A stretch of 64,000 bases of DNA from JAYYZW01 sp965217605 (GCA_965217605.1 CBDCJB010000017.1:310001-374000), one strand, 5' to 3'; shown: positions 43,605 through 52,880, counted from the stretch's first letter. Notes: generated from the sequence alone by a model not told the origin. Numbers and translations are program-made.

Positions 43605-43649
43605 TTATTCCTTTAGAATGACCCGTTGACGATCGATCGGGGAGGCGAT

Positions 43650-44738
43650 ATGTCGTTCGACAATATGGCGCACCTAAAACGCGCCGAAGCACGACACGAT
43701 GCGCAGGACATTCGCAAGACCGCGATCGACCCGAATTTCTGGTACCCGATTGCCCGCTCCAGGGACGTAAAACGCGGCAAGACCGCGCCTGTGACCTTCG
43801 CCGGCGACCCGATCGTGCTCATACGCGCCGAGTCCGGTGAATTGTTCGCCCTCGAAGACCGTTGCGCACATCGTCAGATCCCGCTCCATCACGGCGTCGT
43901 ACGCGCCACGACCATAAAGTGCGCCTATCATGGCTGGGAATATGACGCCAATGGAAAATGCTTAAGCGTTCCCTATATCGATACCTGCGAAATGCAGCCG
44001 AACAACGTGCGCCATTATCCGTCGCGCGAAGCCTACGGTTTGATCTTCATTTTCCCGGGTGAGGCGGCGCTCGCACAATCGCGTCCCTTTCCCATGGTCC
44101 CGTCCGCCGACGACCGGAATTACAAGACACGCTATCTCGATCGCCGGGTCGACTGTCACTATTCGTTCATGCATGAGAACTTGATGGATATGAACCATCA
44201 GTTTTTACACCGGCGTTTGATGGGTGGCATCCGCACGATCTTTCTTGGCATGCGTCACGGGGACAGTTGGATCGAAGCGGATTACTCCTTCAAGCGTGCG
44301 GCGGGAAAGCAACCCTTGGGTGAGATGTTCATGCTGGGCAAACGGCCGAAAGCGGAAGTCGGCGAACGGGATCTGATGACGATACGGACGGAATATCCTT
44401 ACCAGACGCTCAAGTTTTGGACTGCTGGAAGCACCGAGCCCGCGCTCGACTTGTGGAACGTCTATATTCCGCTCGACCGGGCGCAATGCGTCAACCATAC
44501 CTTCGGGTTGATGATGATACGCCGGCCGCGTTTACCCGGCGTGATCGAACTGTTCTGGCCGTTCATCGTATGGTTTACGAACGGTATTTTTGCCGAGGAT
44601 CGCTGGATCTGCGAGTTGGAGCAGGCGGCTTTCGACGCGCAGGGGGCGGATTGGAACCAAGAGATCTTTCCCGCTATCCGAGGGTTGCGCAAAGTTCTGG
44701 TCGAAAACGGTATCCCGATGCCGGAGGATCAGGTCTAG
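43650..44738 (+). CDS. Rieske [2Fe-2S] oxygenase, aromatic-ring-hydroxylating type
   Basis: From ATG 43650 (good GGGGAGGCGAT ribosome binding site) the protein has 362 aa. The Rieske cluster ligands are CAHRQIPLHHG and CAYHGW, about residues 75-98. The mononuclear iron site is in HENLMDMNHQFLH (Asp and two His) near residue 185. Such enzymes use electrons from a separate reductase to oxidise or demethylate aromatic or steroid-like substrates. No reductase gene is adjacent. An earlier TTG at 43626 is possible but lacks a ribosome binding site. Confidence 0.88.
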   Translation: MSFDNMAHLKRAEARHDAQDIRKTAIDPNFWYPIARSRDVKRGKTAPVTFAGDPIVLIRAESGELFALEDRCAHRQIPLHHGVVRATTIKCAYHGWEYDANGKCLSVPYIDTCEMQPNNVRHYPSREAYGLIFIFPGEAALAQSRPFPMVPSADDRNYKTRYLDRRVDCHYSFMHENLMDMNHQFLHRRLMGGIRTIFLGMRHGDSWIEADYSFKRAAGKQPLGEMFMLGKRPKAEVGERDLMTIRTEYPYQTLKFWTAGSTEPALDLWNVYIPLDRAQCVNHTFGLMMIRRPRLPGVIELFWPFIVWFTNGIFAEDRWICELEQAAFDAQGADWNQEIFPAIRGLRKVLVENGIPMPEDQV

Positions 44739-44777
44739 CCGGTCGCACGCACGCTCGTAGCTTGGCCGGCGGCGTGC

Positions 44778-45143
44778 TCAGCTAATCGTGTCGTTGATCG
44801 CGCGCAGGCGCTTGGCCATGAGGCGCATCACCTGCAGCGCAAAATAGGGCGTCTGCTGAACGAGGAAGGCGAATCGCCGTTCGTCTACCGCAGCCAACTT
44901 ACACGCCGTTTTCGCTTTTGCGGTTGCGCTGCGCGGCTCGTCGTCGATCAATGCCATCTCCCCGAACATCTCGCCCGCCAGGATCGTGTCGATCTCGGCG
45001 TCACGCAGGCTCAGGCTCACCGCGCCTTCGATGACCACGTACATCTTGTCGCCGCGCTCGCCTTCGGCGAACACGATATCGCCCGCGGCATATTCACCGA
45101 GGTCTTTTTCTTTGTGGAAAAGACTGAGGAGATCCATATTCAC
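44778..45143 (-). CDS. Stand-alone cyclic nucleotide-binding domain protein
   Basis: A 121-aa Crp/Fnr-type cNMP domain without a DNA-binding domain. It shows YAAGDIVFAEGERGDKMYVV, then ILAGEMFGEMALIDDEPR and SATAKAKTACKL. It would bind cAMP, cGMP or another ligand and act through a partner. Effector not deducible. It lies downstream of hemF on the same strand, 38 bases away. Confidence 0.85.
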   Translation of the reverse strand: MNMDLLSLFHKEKDLGEYAAGDIVFAEGERGDKMYVVIEGAVSLSLRDAEIDTILAGEMFGEMALIDDEPRSATAKAKTACKLAAVDERRFAFLVQQTPYFALQVMRLMAKRLRAINDTIS

Positions 45144-45181
45144 CGTTCCTCATTCAGAGATTAGTACAGACACAGCATCGA

Positions 45182-46156
45182 TCACATCTCCAGCCAGTCG
45201 CGCGGTTGCAGAAAACGAGAATAAAGTTCCGCTTCGCGGCTTCCGGGTTCGGGATCGCAGGCATAGGACCACCGCACACGCGGAGGCAGCGACATCAGGA
45301 TCGATTCCGTGCGGCCGCCGCTCTGAAGGCCGAATAAGGTGCCGCGATCGTATACCAGATTGAACTCTACATAGCGGCCGCGCCGATAAAGCTGAAATTC
45401 ACGCTCCCGATCACCGTACGGCGTGTCGCGACGCCGTTCGATGATGGGGACGTAGGCTTGCGTGAAGTGTTCGCCGACGCTGCGCGTGAACGCGAAGCTC
45501 CGCTCGAATCCCCACTCGTTGAGATCGTCAAAAAAAAGCCCGCCGACGCCGCGTTGCTCGTTTCGGTGTGGAATGACGAAATAGTCGTCGCACTGTTGCT
45601 TGAATCGCGGATAGACCGCGTCGCCGAATGCTTCGCAGGCGGCTCGGGCCGTGCGGTGCCATGCAACGGCATCGTCCTCGTAGCCGTAGTAGGGGGTCAG
45701 ATCGAATCCACCGCCGAACCACCACACCGCGGGTTCGCCGTCGCGTTCAGCAACGAAGAACCTGACGTTCGCATGCGCAGTAGGAACGTGGGGATTGAGT
45801 GGATGCACGACCACCGAAACGCCCATCGCACGAAAACGCCGTTGTGCGAGCTCCGGGCGCCGGCTCGTGGCCGCCGGCGGTAAGGCATCGCCCTCGACGT
45901 TCGAATAATTGACTCCGGCCTGTTCGAACACGGCGCCTTCATCGAGCACACGCGTGCATCCACCGCCACCCGCACCGGCATCACGCTGCCAGATGTCTTC
46001 TCGAAATCGCTGGCCGCCATCGAGCTGGTTCAGGCATTCACAGATCGAGTCCTGCAGATCGCGCAGCCAGGACTCGACCTTGTCTATGTCGGTTGGTTCG
46101 ATCGTCTCGATCATCGCATCATTCGCATCCTTATCTACGCAACTTATCAAACGCAT
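45182..46156 (-). CDS. hemF: Coproporphyrinogen III oxidase, aerobic
   Basis: A 324-aa HemF. Signature segments are VVHPLNPHVPTAHANVRFF, WWFGGGFDLTPYYGYEDD and FQLYRRGRYVEFNLVYDRGT. An earlier part reads GGGGCTRVLDEGAVFEQAG. It decarboxylates coproporphyrinogen III using oxygen in haem synthesis. The start may be the ATG at 46114 (MIETIEPTDID), which gives the usual length of about 310 aa. It is divergent from hisB. Confidence 0.95.
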   Translation of the reverse strand: MRLISCVDKDANDAMIETIEPTDIDKVESWLRDLQDSICECLNQLDGGQRFREDIWQRDAGAGGGGCTRVLDEGAVFEQAGVNYSNVEGDALPPAATSRRPELAQRRFRAMGVSVVVHPLNPHVPTAHANVRFFVAERDGEPAVWWFGGGFDLTPYYGYEDDAVAWHRTARAACEAFGDAVYPRFKQQCDDYFVIPHRNEQRGVGGLFFDDLNEWGFERSFAFTRSVGEHFTQAYVPIIERRRDTPYGDREREFQLYRRGRYVEFNLVYDRGTLFGLQSGGRTESILMSLPPRVRWSYACDPEPGSREAELYSRFLQPRDWLEM

Positions 46157-46209
46157 GGCGACCTGTTAATGTACGCGCCCTTCGATTATGAATCACGGCC
46201 GAGCCGACG

Positions 46210-46803
46210 ATGGCTGAACGTACCGCCCACATCACGCGGGACACCAAGGAAACCCAGATCGCGATTACGCTCAATCTGGACGGCAGCGGCCGCGCCGATC
46301 TGAAGACCGGATTACCGTTCCTGGAACACATGCTCGAACAGCTCGCGCGCCACGGGGTGATCGACCTCAGCATCGAAGCGTTGGGGGATCTGGAGATCGA
46401 CGCGCATCATACGGTCGAGGATATTGGTATCGCCATCGGCCAGGCCCTCGCACAAGCGGTCGGCGACAAGCGCGCGATTCGTCGCTACGGCCATGCTTAC
46501 GTACCCCTGGACGAAGCGCTTTCGCGCGTCGTGATCGACTTGTCCGGCCGGCCCGGCTTGACTTACGAGATCGACTTTCCGCGCGCGCGGGTCGGTGAAT
46601 TCGACGTTGACTTGTTCGGAGAATTTTTCCGCGGTTTCGTCAATCACGCGCAATGCACGCTGCACATCGACAATCTGCGCGGCCGTAACGCGCATCACAT
46701 TATCGAAACGGTGTTCAAGGCGTTCGCGCGTGCGCTGCGCATGGCAGTCGAACGCGATCCAAGGATGGGAGACGAATTACCCTCGACTAAAGGCACGCTC
46801 TAG
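46210..46803 (+). CDS. hisB: Imidazoleglycerol-phosphate dehydratase
   Basis: A 197-aa single-function HisB. Metal and substrate residues appear in TGLPFLEHMLEQLARHG, IDAHHTVEDIGIAIG and RNAHHIIETVFKAFARAL. It dehydrates imidazole glycerol phosphate in histidine synthesis. hisH follows after a 165-base MITE, so hisB-hisH is a split pair. hisA and hisF are not in the window. Confidence 0.94.
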   Translation: MAERTAHITRDTKETQIAITLNLDGSGRADLKTGLPFLEHMLEQLARHGVIDLSIEALGDLEIDAHHTVEDIGIAIGQALAQAVGDKRAIRRYGHAYVPLDEALSRVVIDLSGRPGLTYEIDFPRARVGEFDVDLFGEFFRGFVNHAQCTLHIDNLRGRNAHHIIETVFKAFARALRMAVERDPRMGDELPSTKGTL

Positions 46804-46807
46804 GTAT

Positions 46808-46972
46808 CTAGTGCCCTGTCCCGCAAATAACTTCCATAATTCGCTGGCCTTTTTCGCCCCTGGCGGCGTTGCTTCTCCTTGTGTAGAGCCCGCTCATAAG
46901 CGTCGTCGCGCCTTGCCAGCGACGAAAAATCCGCCGCCAACTACGAAAGTTATTTGCGGGACAGGGCACTAG
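46808..46972. mobile_element. 165-bp MITE related to IS630 (copy 2) between hisB and hisH
   Basis: It has perfect 26-base ends (CTAGTGCCCTGTCCCGCAAA and onwards). Interior as in the MITE at 8263-8427. It begins five bases after the hisB stop and reaches the hisH start. Its right end contains the nearest possible hisH start codons, TTG 46954 and GTG 46972. Confidence 0.92.
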
Positions 46973-47628
46973 TGGTGTCGACTGTAGCCGTCGTCGATTA
47001 CGGAGGCAGTAACCTCCGCTCGGTCGCCAAGGCGCTGGAAACCGTAGCGCGTGGCCGTCATCGCGTCACGGTCAGCGATGATGCCGAGGTCATCCGGGCT
47101 GCCGAGCGCGTGGTCTTTCCGGGTCAAGGCGCGCTCGGCGATTGCATGGGGCGGCTGGCCGACTGCGGATTGATCGACGTCATCAGCGAGTGCGCGCGCA
47201 CCCGTCCTTTTTTCGGCATCTGTTTGGGGCTGCAGTCGCTGATGCCGTTCAGCGAGGAAGATGGCGGCACCGTGGGTCTCGGTCTGTACGAGGGCCGCGT
47301 CGTGCGATTCCCCGACCGGTCTCCGCCGGCGCCGGACGGCACGCCGCGCAAGGTGCCACACATGGGCTGGAATCAAGTGCAGTGGACACGCTCGCACCCC
47401 GTGACCGCGGGCATCGCCACCGCGACCCGTTTCTATTTCGTGCACAGCTATTTCGTGGCGCCTGCCGATCCGCGCCTGACCCAGGGGTCGACCGATTACA
47501 TCGGAGAATTCACTGCCGCGCTCAGCGAAGGCTGCGTATTCGCGACGCAATTCCACCCCGAAAAGAGCGCCGCTCCCGGGCTCAAATTATTGGAAAACTT
47601 CCTGGCTTGGGACGGTGTGGGGGAATAA
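46972..47628 (+). CDS. hisH: Imidazole glycerol phosphate synthase, glutamine amidotransferase subunit
   Basis: From GTG 46972 the protein has 218 aa and begins VVSTVAVVDYGGSNLRSV. It carries the glutaminase Cys in FGICLGLQSLMPF and the His-Glu pair in FATQFHPEKSAAPG. It provides ammonia to HisF. The start falls on the edge of the MITE, so its original upstream region and ribosome binding site have been displaced. A start at GTG 46975 is equally possible. The following palindrome contains the stop region. Confidence 0.9.
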   Translation: MVSTVAVVDYGGSNLRSVAKALETVARGRHRVTVSDDAEVIRAAERVVFPGQGALGDCMGRLADCGLIDVISECARTRPFFGICLGLQSLMPFSEEDGGTVGLGLYEGRVVRFPDRSPPAPDGTPRKVPHMGWNQVQWTRSHPVTAGIATATRFYFVHSYFVAPADPRLTQGSTDYIGEFTAALSEGCVFATQFHPEKSAAPGLKLLENFLAWDGVGE

Positions 47629-47630
47629 AT

Positions 47631-47724
47631 GGGGAATAAATGGGGTCGGTGTTAATTAACGTTACGGAAAAATGGGGTCATCGAGGTAATCGCACGTTAA
47701 TTAACACCGACCCCATTTATTCCC
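47631..47724. repeat. Long palindrome bridging the hisH and purD ends
   Basis: The left arm starts GGGGAATAAATGGGGTCGGT at 47631 and the right arm, ending ACCCCATTTATTCCC at 47724, pairs with it over about 31 bases. The arms contain TTAATTAAC. The right arm holds the purD stop codon, and a partial copy of the arm (GGGGAATAAATGG) at 47620-47632 holds the hisH stop. It resembles repeats associated with REP/RAYT elements. Confidence 0.8.
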
Positions 47725-48997
47725 GCGCGATCGCCCGGTAACCGATATCGCGCCGATAGAACATTCCCGCCCAGCCGATTCCGTCGACCCGGCGATAGGC
47801 AGCAAGCCGGGCGTCGCTGACGCGTTCGCCGAGACCGACGACACATAGCACGCGGCCGCCGTTTGTGACACAGCGGCCCGCGTCCAGCCGCGTACCGGCA
47901 TGAAAGACACGCGACGAGGCGTCGTCATCCGCGTCCAGGCCATTGATCACCGCGCCTTTGTCGCAGGCGCCGGGATAACCGCCCGCGGCCAATACCACGC
48001 CGAGTGCCGCGCGTGAGTCCCAGTCGAGGGTCAGCGATTCCGCGTCACCATCCAAGACTTGAAGGCAGGCCGAAACCAGATCCGTGTTCAAGCGCATCAA
48101 TATCGGTTGCGTTTCAGGATCGCCCAAGCGGCAATTGAATTCGAGCACCTTCGGCGTGCCGTCGCGATCGATCATGACGCCGGCATAGAGAAAGCCCTGG
48201 TACGGCCGCCCTTCGCGATGCATGCCTTCCAGCGTCGGTGCGATCACGGTCTGCATGATGCGCGCGTGCATCGCGGCGTCGATTACGGGCGCCGGCGAGT
48301 ACGCGCCCATGCCCCCGGTGTTCGGCCCGCGATCGCCCGCGTCCCGGGCCTTATGGTCCTGCGAGGAGGCGAAAGGAATAGCGGTCCGCCCGTCGGTCAT
48401 GCAAATGAAGCTGGCTTCTTCGCCGTCTAGAAATTCTTCCACCACGACGCGGGTCCCAGCGTCGCCAAAGGCGTTGTCGGCCAACATCGCCGTCGCGGCC
48501 GCCCGCGCCTGTTCATGGTCGGCGGCTACGATCACGCCCTTGCCGGCCGCCAGCCCGTCGGCTTTGACCACCATCGGCGCCGGCTGTGCGTCGATATAGT
48601 CCAGCGCGGCCTGAAGTTGATCGAAGGATGCGTAACGGGCGGTCGGGATGCCGTGGCGTTGCAAAAAGTCCTTGGTAAAGGATTTGGAGGCCTCGAGGAT
48701 GGCCGCCTTACGGTTCGGTCCGAAACATTTGCGGCCCTTATCGCCGAACGCGTCGACGATGCCGGCGACCAACGGCGCTTCCGGGCCGACAATGCTGAGC
48801 TCGATCGATTCTTCGGCCGCAAACCGCACGAGCGCGTCGATGTCGTCTGCCACGATATCAATATTGCGAACACCCGTCTCAACGGCCGTGCCGGCGTTGC
48901 CCGGAGCGCAAAGTACTTCCGCGACCAACGGCGATTGCGCGCATTTCCATGCCAGGGCATGCTCGCGCCCGCCGCCGCCGATGATGAGGACCCGCAC
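47717..48997 (-). CDS. purD: Phosphoribosylamine-glycine ligase
   Basis: From GTG 48997 the protein has 426 aa and begins RVLIIGGGGREHALAWK. The ATP-grasp domain shows VVKADGLAAGKGVIVA, SQDHKARDAGDRGPNTGGMG and VLEFNCRLGDPETQ. It makes glycinamide ribonucleotide in purine synthesis. The GTG lies directly after the purH TAA, with no spacing, so the genes are coupled. An open frame of 14 more codons overlaps purH. Its stop codon lies in the palindrome. Confidence 0.95.
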   Translation of the reverse strand: MRVLIIGGGGREHALAWKCAQSPLVAEVLCAPGNAGTAVETGVRNIDIVADDIDALVRFAAEESIELSIVGPEAPLVAGIVDAFGDKGRKCFGPNRKAAILEASKSFTKDFLQRHGIPTARYASFDQLQAALDYIDAQPAPMVVKADGLAAGKGVIVAADHEQARAAATAMLADNAFGDAGTRVVVEEFLDGEEASFICMTDGRTAIPFASSQDHKARDAGDRGPNTGGMGAYSPAPVIDAAMHARIMQTVIAPTLEGMHREGRPYQGFLYAGVMIDRDGTPKVLEFNCRLGDPETQPILMRLNTDLVSACLQVLDGDAESLTLDWDSRAALGVVLAAGGYPGACDKGAVINGLDADDDASSRVFHAGTRLDAGRCVTNGGRVLCVVGLGERVSDARLAAYRRVDGIGWAGMFYRRDIGYRAIARE

Positions 48998-48998
48998 C

Positions 48999-50573
48999 TT
49001 AGTGTCTGAAATGGCGCTCGCCAGTGAACACCATCGCAATGCCGTGCTGATCGGCGGCCGCGATCACTTCGTCGTCGCGCATCGACCCGCCCGGTTGCAC
49101 GACCGCGCAGATCCCCACCTCCGCCGCGGCATCGATGCTGTCACGAAATGGAAAGAACGCATCGGAGGCCATGACCGCGCCGGCGACCTCGAGATTTTCA
49201 TCGGCCGCCTTGAGTGCGGCGATGCGGGCGCTGTATACCCGGCTCATCTGCCCGGCGCCGATTCCTACCGTGCGTCGGCCACGCGCATAAACGATGGCAT
49301 TGGATTTGACGCAGGCCACGACGCGCCAGGCGAAGATCATGTCGCGCAGTTCTGCGGCTGACGGCGCCCTCTGCGTTACGGTTTTGAGCGCGCCGGCGCC
49401 CGTCGCCTGTGCGGCGATGTCGCGATCTTGCACCAACAAACCGCTCATCACCCGCTTGTACTCGATCTGTCGAATGGCCTCGCGCGGCCAGGCCCCGATG
49501 GCGAGAACGCGAATGTTTTCTTTGCCGGCGAGCACCGTCAAAGCGTCGTCGTCGACCGCGGGTGCGGCGATCACTTCGACGAACTGACGATCGATGATGG
49601 TCTGCGCCAGATCGGCTGCCAAATTCCGGTTCAAGGCGATGATGCCGCCGAAAGCCGACGTCGGATCGGTGGCGTACGCGAGCTCGTAGGCGGTCGCGAT
49701 GTCGTTTGCCTCCGCTACGCCGCATGGATTGGCGTGTTTGACGATACAGCAGGCGGCGGCATGGAATGAGCGCACGCAATCGAGCGCGGCGTCGGTGTCA
49801 GCGATGTTGTTATAGGACAGTTCCTTGCCTTGCAACTGCGAGGCGCCGGCGATGGTGCCGCGCTGTATGTCGTTTTCAATGTAAAACCCCGCCTGCTGAT
49901 GCGGATTCTCGCCGTAGCGCAGATCTTGCTGCTTGCGGAAACGCAGGCTCAGGACTTCGGGCAACCGAACCTCGGTCGATCCGGAGCGCGACGTCAGGAA
50001 GGCGCTGATCGCGTGGTCGTAATCGGCGGTGTGCCGGAAGGCCTTGGTCGCGAGTCGCTCACGCAGGTCTGGCGACACAGTCCCGCCGGATTCCAATTCA
50101 TCCAGAAGCATTCCGTAATCGCCAGGGTCGCAAACGACCGCGACGAATTCATGGTTCTTTGCGGCCGCGCGTATCATCGTCGGTCCGCCGATATCGATAT
50201 TTTCGATCGCATCAGCAAGCGTCACACCGCTCTTGGCAATCGTCTTCTCGAATGGATAGAGGTTGACCACGACGAGGTCGATCAGATCGATGCCCTGCTC
50301 CCGCAGGACCTTATCGTCGACGCCGCGCCGTGCGAGGATTCCGCCGTGAATCTTAGGGTGTAGCGTCTTGACGCGGCCGTCCATGATCTCGGGGAAACCG
50401 GTGTGATCGGATACCTCGGTTACGGGGACAACGGCCTCGCGTATCGCCGCTGCCGAGCCACCCGTCGAGAGCATGTCGATGCCCAGCCGGTTCAAGCCGC
50501 GTGCGAATTCCTCGAGTCCGGTTTTATCCGAAACGCTGATCAGCGCGCGTGCGACCTTTGCCCGGCCTGCCAT
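48999..50573 (-). CDS. purH: Bifunctional AICAR transformylase/IMP cyclohydrolase
   Basis: A 524-aa protein. N-terminal IMP cyclohydrolase (RALISVSDKTGLEEFARGL, then STGGSAAAIREA, then GRVKTLHPKIHGGIL). C-terminal transformylase (QDLRYGENPHQQAGFY, KHANPCGVAEA and a SDAFFPFRDSIDAAAE end). It performs the last two steps of purine synthesis. It follows fis by one base and is coupled to purD. This fis-purH-purD order is common in gammaproteobacteria. Confidence 0.95.
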   Translation of the reverse strand: MAGRAKVARALISVSDKTGLEEFARGLNRLGIDMLSTGGSAAAIREAVVPVTEVSDHTGFPEIMDGRVKTLHPKIHGGILARRGVDDKVLREQGIDLIDLVVVNLYPFEKTIAKSGVTLADAIENIDIGGPTMIRAAAKNHEFVAVVCDPGDYGMLLDELESGGTVSPDLRERLATKAFRHTADYDHAISAFLTSRSGSTEVRLPEVLSLRFRKQQDLRYGENPHQQAGFYIENDIQRGTIAGASQLQGKELSYNNIADTDAALDCVRSFHAAACCIVKHANPCGVAEANDIATAYELAYATDPTSAFGGIIALNRNLAADLAQTIIDRQFVEVIAAPAVDDDALTVLAGKENIRVLAIGAWPREAIRQIEYKRVMSGLLVQDRDIAAQATGAGALKTVTQRAPSAAELRDMIFAWRVVACVKSNAIVYARGRRTVGIGAGQMSRVYSARIAALKAADENLEVAGAVMASDAFFPFRDSIDAAAEVGICAVVQPGGSMRDDEVIAAADQHGIAMVFTGERHFRH

Positions 50574-50574
50574 C

Positions 50575-50841
50575 CTATTTGTTGTTCAATCCGTATTTGT
50601 GCAGCTTTTTGCGCAAGGTCGCACGGTTAATGCCGAGAACCTGGGCCGCTCTGGAGATGTTGCCGCGCGTTTCACGCATGACGATCTCGAGCAACGGTTG
50701 TTCGACCTGCCGCACAACGAGCTCGTAGAGTTGAGCCGGTGGCTGGCCCTTCAGATCAGCGAAATATCGGTCCAATGACCGCTTGACCAGCGCCGTCAAC
50801 GGCTGTTCGCCGTCCCGATTTTCGGAGCGCGAAGCGCTCAT
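50575..50841 (-). CDS. fis: Nucleoid-associated DNA-binding protein Fis
   Basis: An 88-aa Fis-family protein. Its C-terminal helix-turn-helix is GNISRAAQVLGINRATLRKK, and the N-terminal half has PPAQLYELVVRQVEQPLLEI. Fis bends DNA and controls rRNA, tRNA and growth-phase genes. The start overlaps dusB by four bases, the classic dusB-fis operon, in which expression is tied to growth. Confidence 0.94.
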   Translation of the reverse strand: MSASRSENRDGEQPLTALVKRSLDRYFADLKGQPPAQLYELVVRQVEQPLLEIVMRETRGNISRAAQVLGINRATLRKKLHKYGLNNK

Positions 50842-51815
50842 GCGGCGTATTCCAAAGCGAACGGTGCCCGCAAGGCATCGATGAAGTCGAGTTGCTCGCG
50901 GGCCACGTCGATGCGGTTGAATTCAGTTCGATAACGATGCCCGGCGGGGATCGCACTGAAGTACCAACCGATGTGCTTGCGCGCGATGCGCGCGCCTGCG
51001 TCCTCGCCATAATGGACGTGGAGCGCGGCCAGGTGATCGTAGGCAACCTTCAAACGCTCGCCGGTGTCCGGCGGTCGCGTGACAGCGCCGGCCAAGGCCG
51101 CCTTGATCTGCGCAAAGATCCACGGATTGCCGTGCGCCGCGCGTCCGATCATGAGTCCGTCCGCGCCGGTCCGATCGAGCACCGTCAGCGCTTGCGCAGG
51201 ACTGTCGACGTCGCCGTTGGCGATGACGGGAATCGAGGCTCGCCGCTTGATCGACGCGATGGTGTCGTATTCGGCCGAGCCGCGGTATCCGCAGGCGCGC
51301 GTGCGCCCATGCACGGCGATGGCAGCAATGCCGCAATCCTCGGCGATCTGGGCGATGCGAACGCCATTGCGGTGGGCCGGATCCCAACCCGTCCGCATCT
51401 TCAGGCTCACCGGCACCCGGACCGCCTTGCAGACGGCGGTCAGGATCCGCCGAACGAGCGCTTCGTCGCGGAGCAAGGCGGAGCCAGCGAGTTTGTTACA
51501 GACTTTCTTCGCCGGACAGCCCATATTGATGTCGATGATGTCGGCGCCTGTGTTTTCGGCGCGCTCAGCGCACTCGGCGATCAGTTCGGGGTCGGCGCCC
51601 GCGATCTGTACGACGTGCGGGCGCGGTTCGCCGCTGAAATCGAGCCGCCGTTGAGTCTTCTCGGTGTGCCACAGTTCAGATCGCGCCGCGATCATTTCCG
51701 CAATCGTATAGTCTGCGCCGAAACGCCGACACAAGCGTCTGAACGGCCGATCGCTCACGCCCGCCATGGGCGACAGGATCACGGGGCAATCGAATGCATG
51801 GCGGCCGATTTTCAT
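50838..51815 (-). CDS. dusB: tRNA-dihydrouridine synthase B
   Basis: A 325-aa FMN protein. It has VILSPMAGVSDRPFRRLCRR, the catalytic Cys in NMGCPAKKVCNKLAGSALL and GLMIGRAAHGNPWIF. It reduces uridine in the D-loop of tRNA. It overlaps fis by four bases. A gap of 111 bases separates it from the zinc-finger gene upstream, where no clear regulatory site was identified. Confidence 0.95.
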   Translation of the reverse strand: MKIGRHAFDCPVILSPMAGVSDRPFRRLCRRFGADYTIAEMIAARSELWHTEKTQRRLDFSGEPRPHVVQIAGADPELIAECAERAENTGADIIDINMGCPAKKVCNKLAGSALLRDEALVRRILTAVCKAVRVPVSLKMRTGWDPAHRNGVRIAQIAEDCGIAAIAVHGRTRACGYRGSAEYDTIASIKRRASIPVIANGDVDSPAQALTVLDRTGADGLMIGRAAHGNPWIFAQIKAALAGAVTRPPDTGERLKVAYDHLAALHVHYGEDAGARIARKHIGWYFSAIPAGHRYRTEFNRIDVAREQLDFIDALRAPFALEYAA

Positions 51816-51926
51816 GATTGTTGTCGGACGATGTTGTTGATCGTTATTCGTCCGCGACGCTCGTCGCGCGAGGCCGATGATAGCCAGAATGTTTGTATCG
51901 AGAAAGAACCTTTGAGGCCTTCGCAG

Positions 51927-52859
51927 TCATAGAAACGAAAACTCGAAACTGATGGCCGCCACGGCGCCACCGCCCAGTTCCATCACGACATAGATCGGCC
52001 GTTCGGGTGGCATACCCGCTTCGATGGAAATGCTCTCGTCCAAATACTCTCGGGGCTGAAATTGCCGCGCGCCCATGATGTTGCCTACGGCATTGCGCAA
52101 GGTCAGTTCGATCACGGGAAACGGTTGCGCCGATGGCGCGTCGTTGACCATGGTTGCATTGACTAGTAGCGCTTCGGTGTACTGCGGATGATCGCGCACA
52201 TCACGCGCAAGCAGACGGATCGTCCCGCCTTCCCGCTCGGCCCCGGCGCCGCAGGGGACGTATCCACACAGGTAGGCCACCACGACTTCGGCCTGCGGAA
52301 CGCGCGTTGTCAGTTCTTCGCGGTAGATCCAGGCTATTTGCGCGGCGGCGGCGATGCCGAGGGCGGCCACCAGGCCGCGCCAGATGTGGCGGCCCACGCC
52401 ACGACGCAACGGGAGCCTGGAGAGCGCCTCGAGATCCGATTGGAGGACGGCAGGGGCTTCCATGTCCGGCGCGGCATATTCTGACGCCATATCACCGGTT
52501 ACGTCAGTGGCGCCGGGCTCAACGGACTCGATCGCGTCGTCATCGGGGCTCGCTGCAGCTCGTTGTGCCGCCGCATCCGTCCACTCATCGTCGGGGTCCG
52601 AAGCAGGCAAGGACGGCGGTGGCGCTTCCGTCACCGGGTCGTCGAGTGCCGGTTCGCGCGGCGCGTTTGCTATCGGTTCGGCCGTAACGGCTGGTGGCGC
52701 AGCCAGCGGAGCCTCGACCGACGCTGTTTCGTCGATCAGCGTCGTTAGCGCGTTGAACACGGCGTCGCAATCACCGCAGGTGACGAATCCGTTGGCAACG
52801 CTCAGGTGTTCGGCACGGAGTCGAAACCAGGCATGACATTCAGGACACCGCGTGATCAC
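51927..52859 (-). CDS. MJ0042-type zinc-finger and DUF3426 membrane protein
   Basis: A 310-aa protein. The N-terminus has CPECHAWFRL and FVTCGDCDAVFNAL, the zinc ribbon of the MJ0042 family. A long acidic, Ala/Pro-rich stretch covers about residues 45-150, then one transmembrane helix (LVAALGIAAAAQIAWIY) and the DUF3426 domain. Function unknown. Its place between prmA and dusB is standard in gammaproteobacteria. Confidence 0.88.
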   Translation of the reverse strand: MITRCPECHAWFRLRAEHLSVANGFVTCGDCDAVFNALTTLIDETASVEAPLAAPPAVTAEPIANAPREPALDDPVTEAPPPSLPASDPDDEWTDAAAQRAAASPDDDAIESVEPGATDVTGDMASEYAAPDMEAPAVLQSDLEALSRLPLRRGVGRHIWRGLVAALGIAAAAQIAWIYREELTTRVPQAEVVVAYLCGYVPCGAGAEREGGTIRLLARDVRDHPQYTEALLVNATMVNDAPSAQPFPVIELTLRNAVGNIMGARQFQPREYLDESISIEAGMPPERPIYVVMELGGGAVAAISFEFSFL

Positions 52860-52880
52860 ACCGTTAAGACCTCGTTGACA

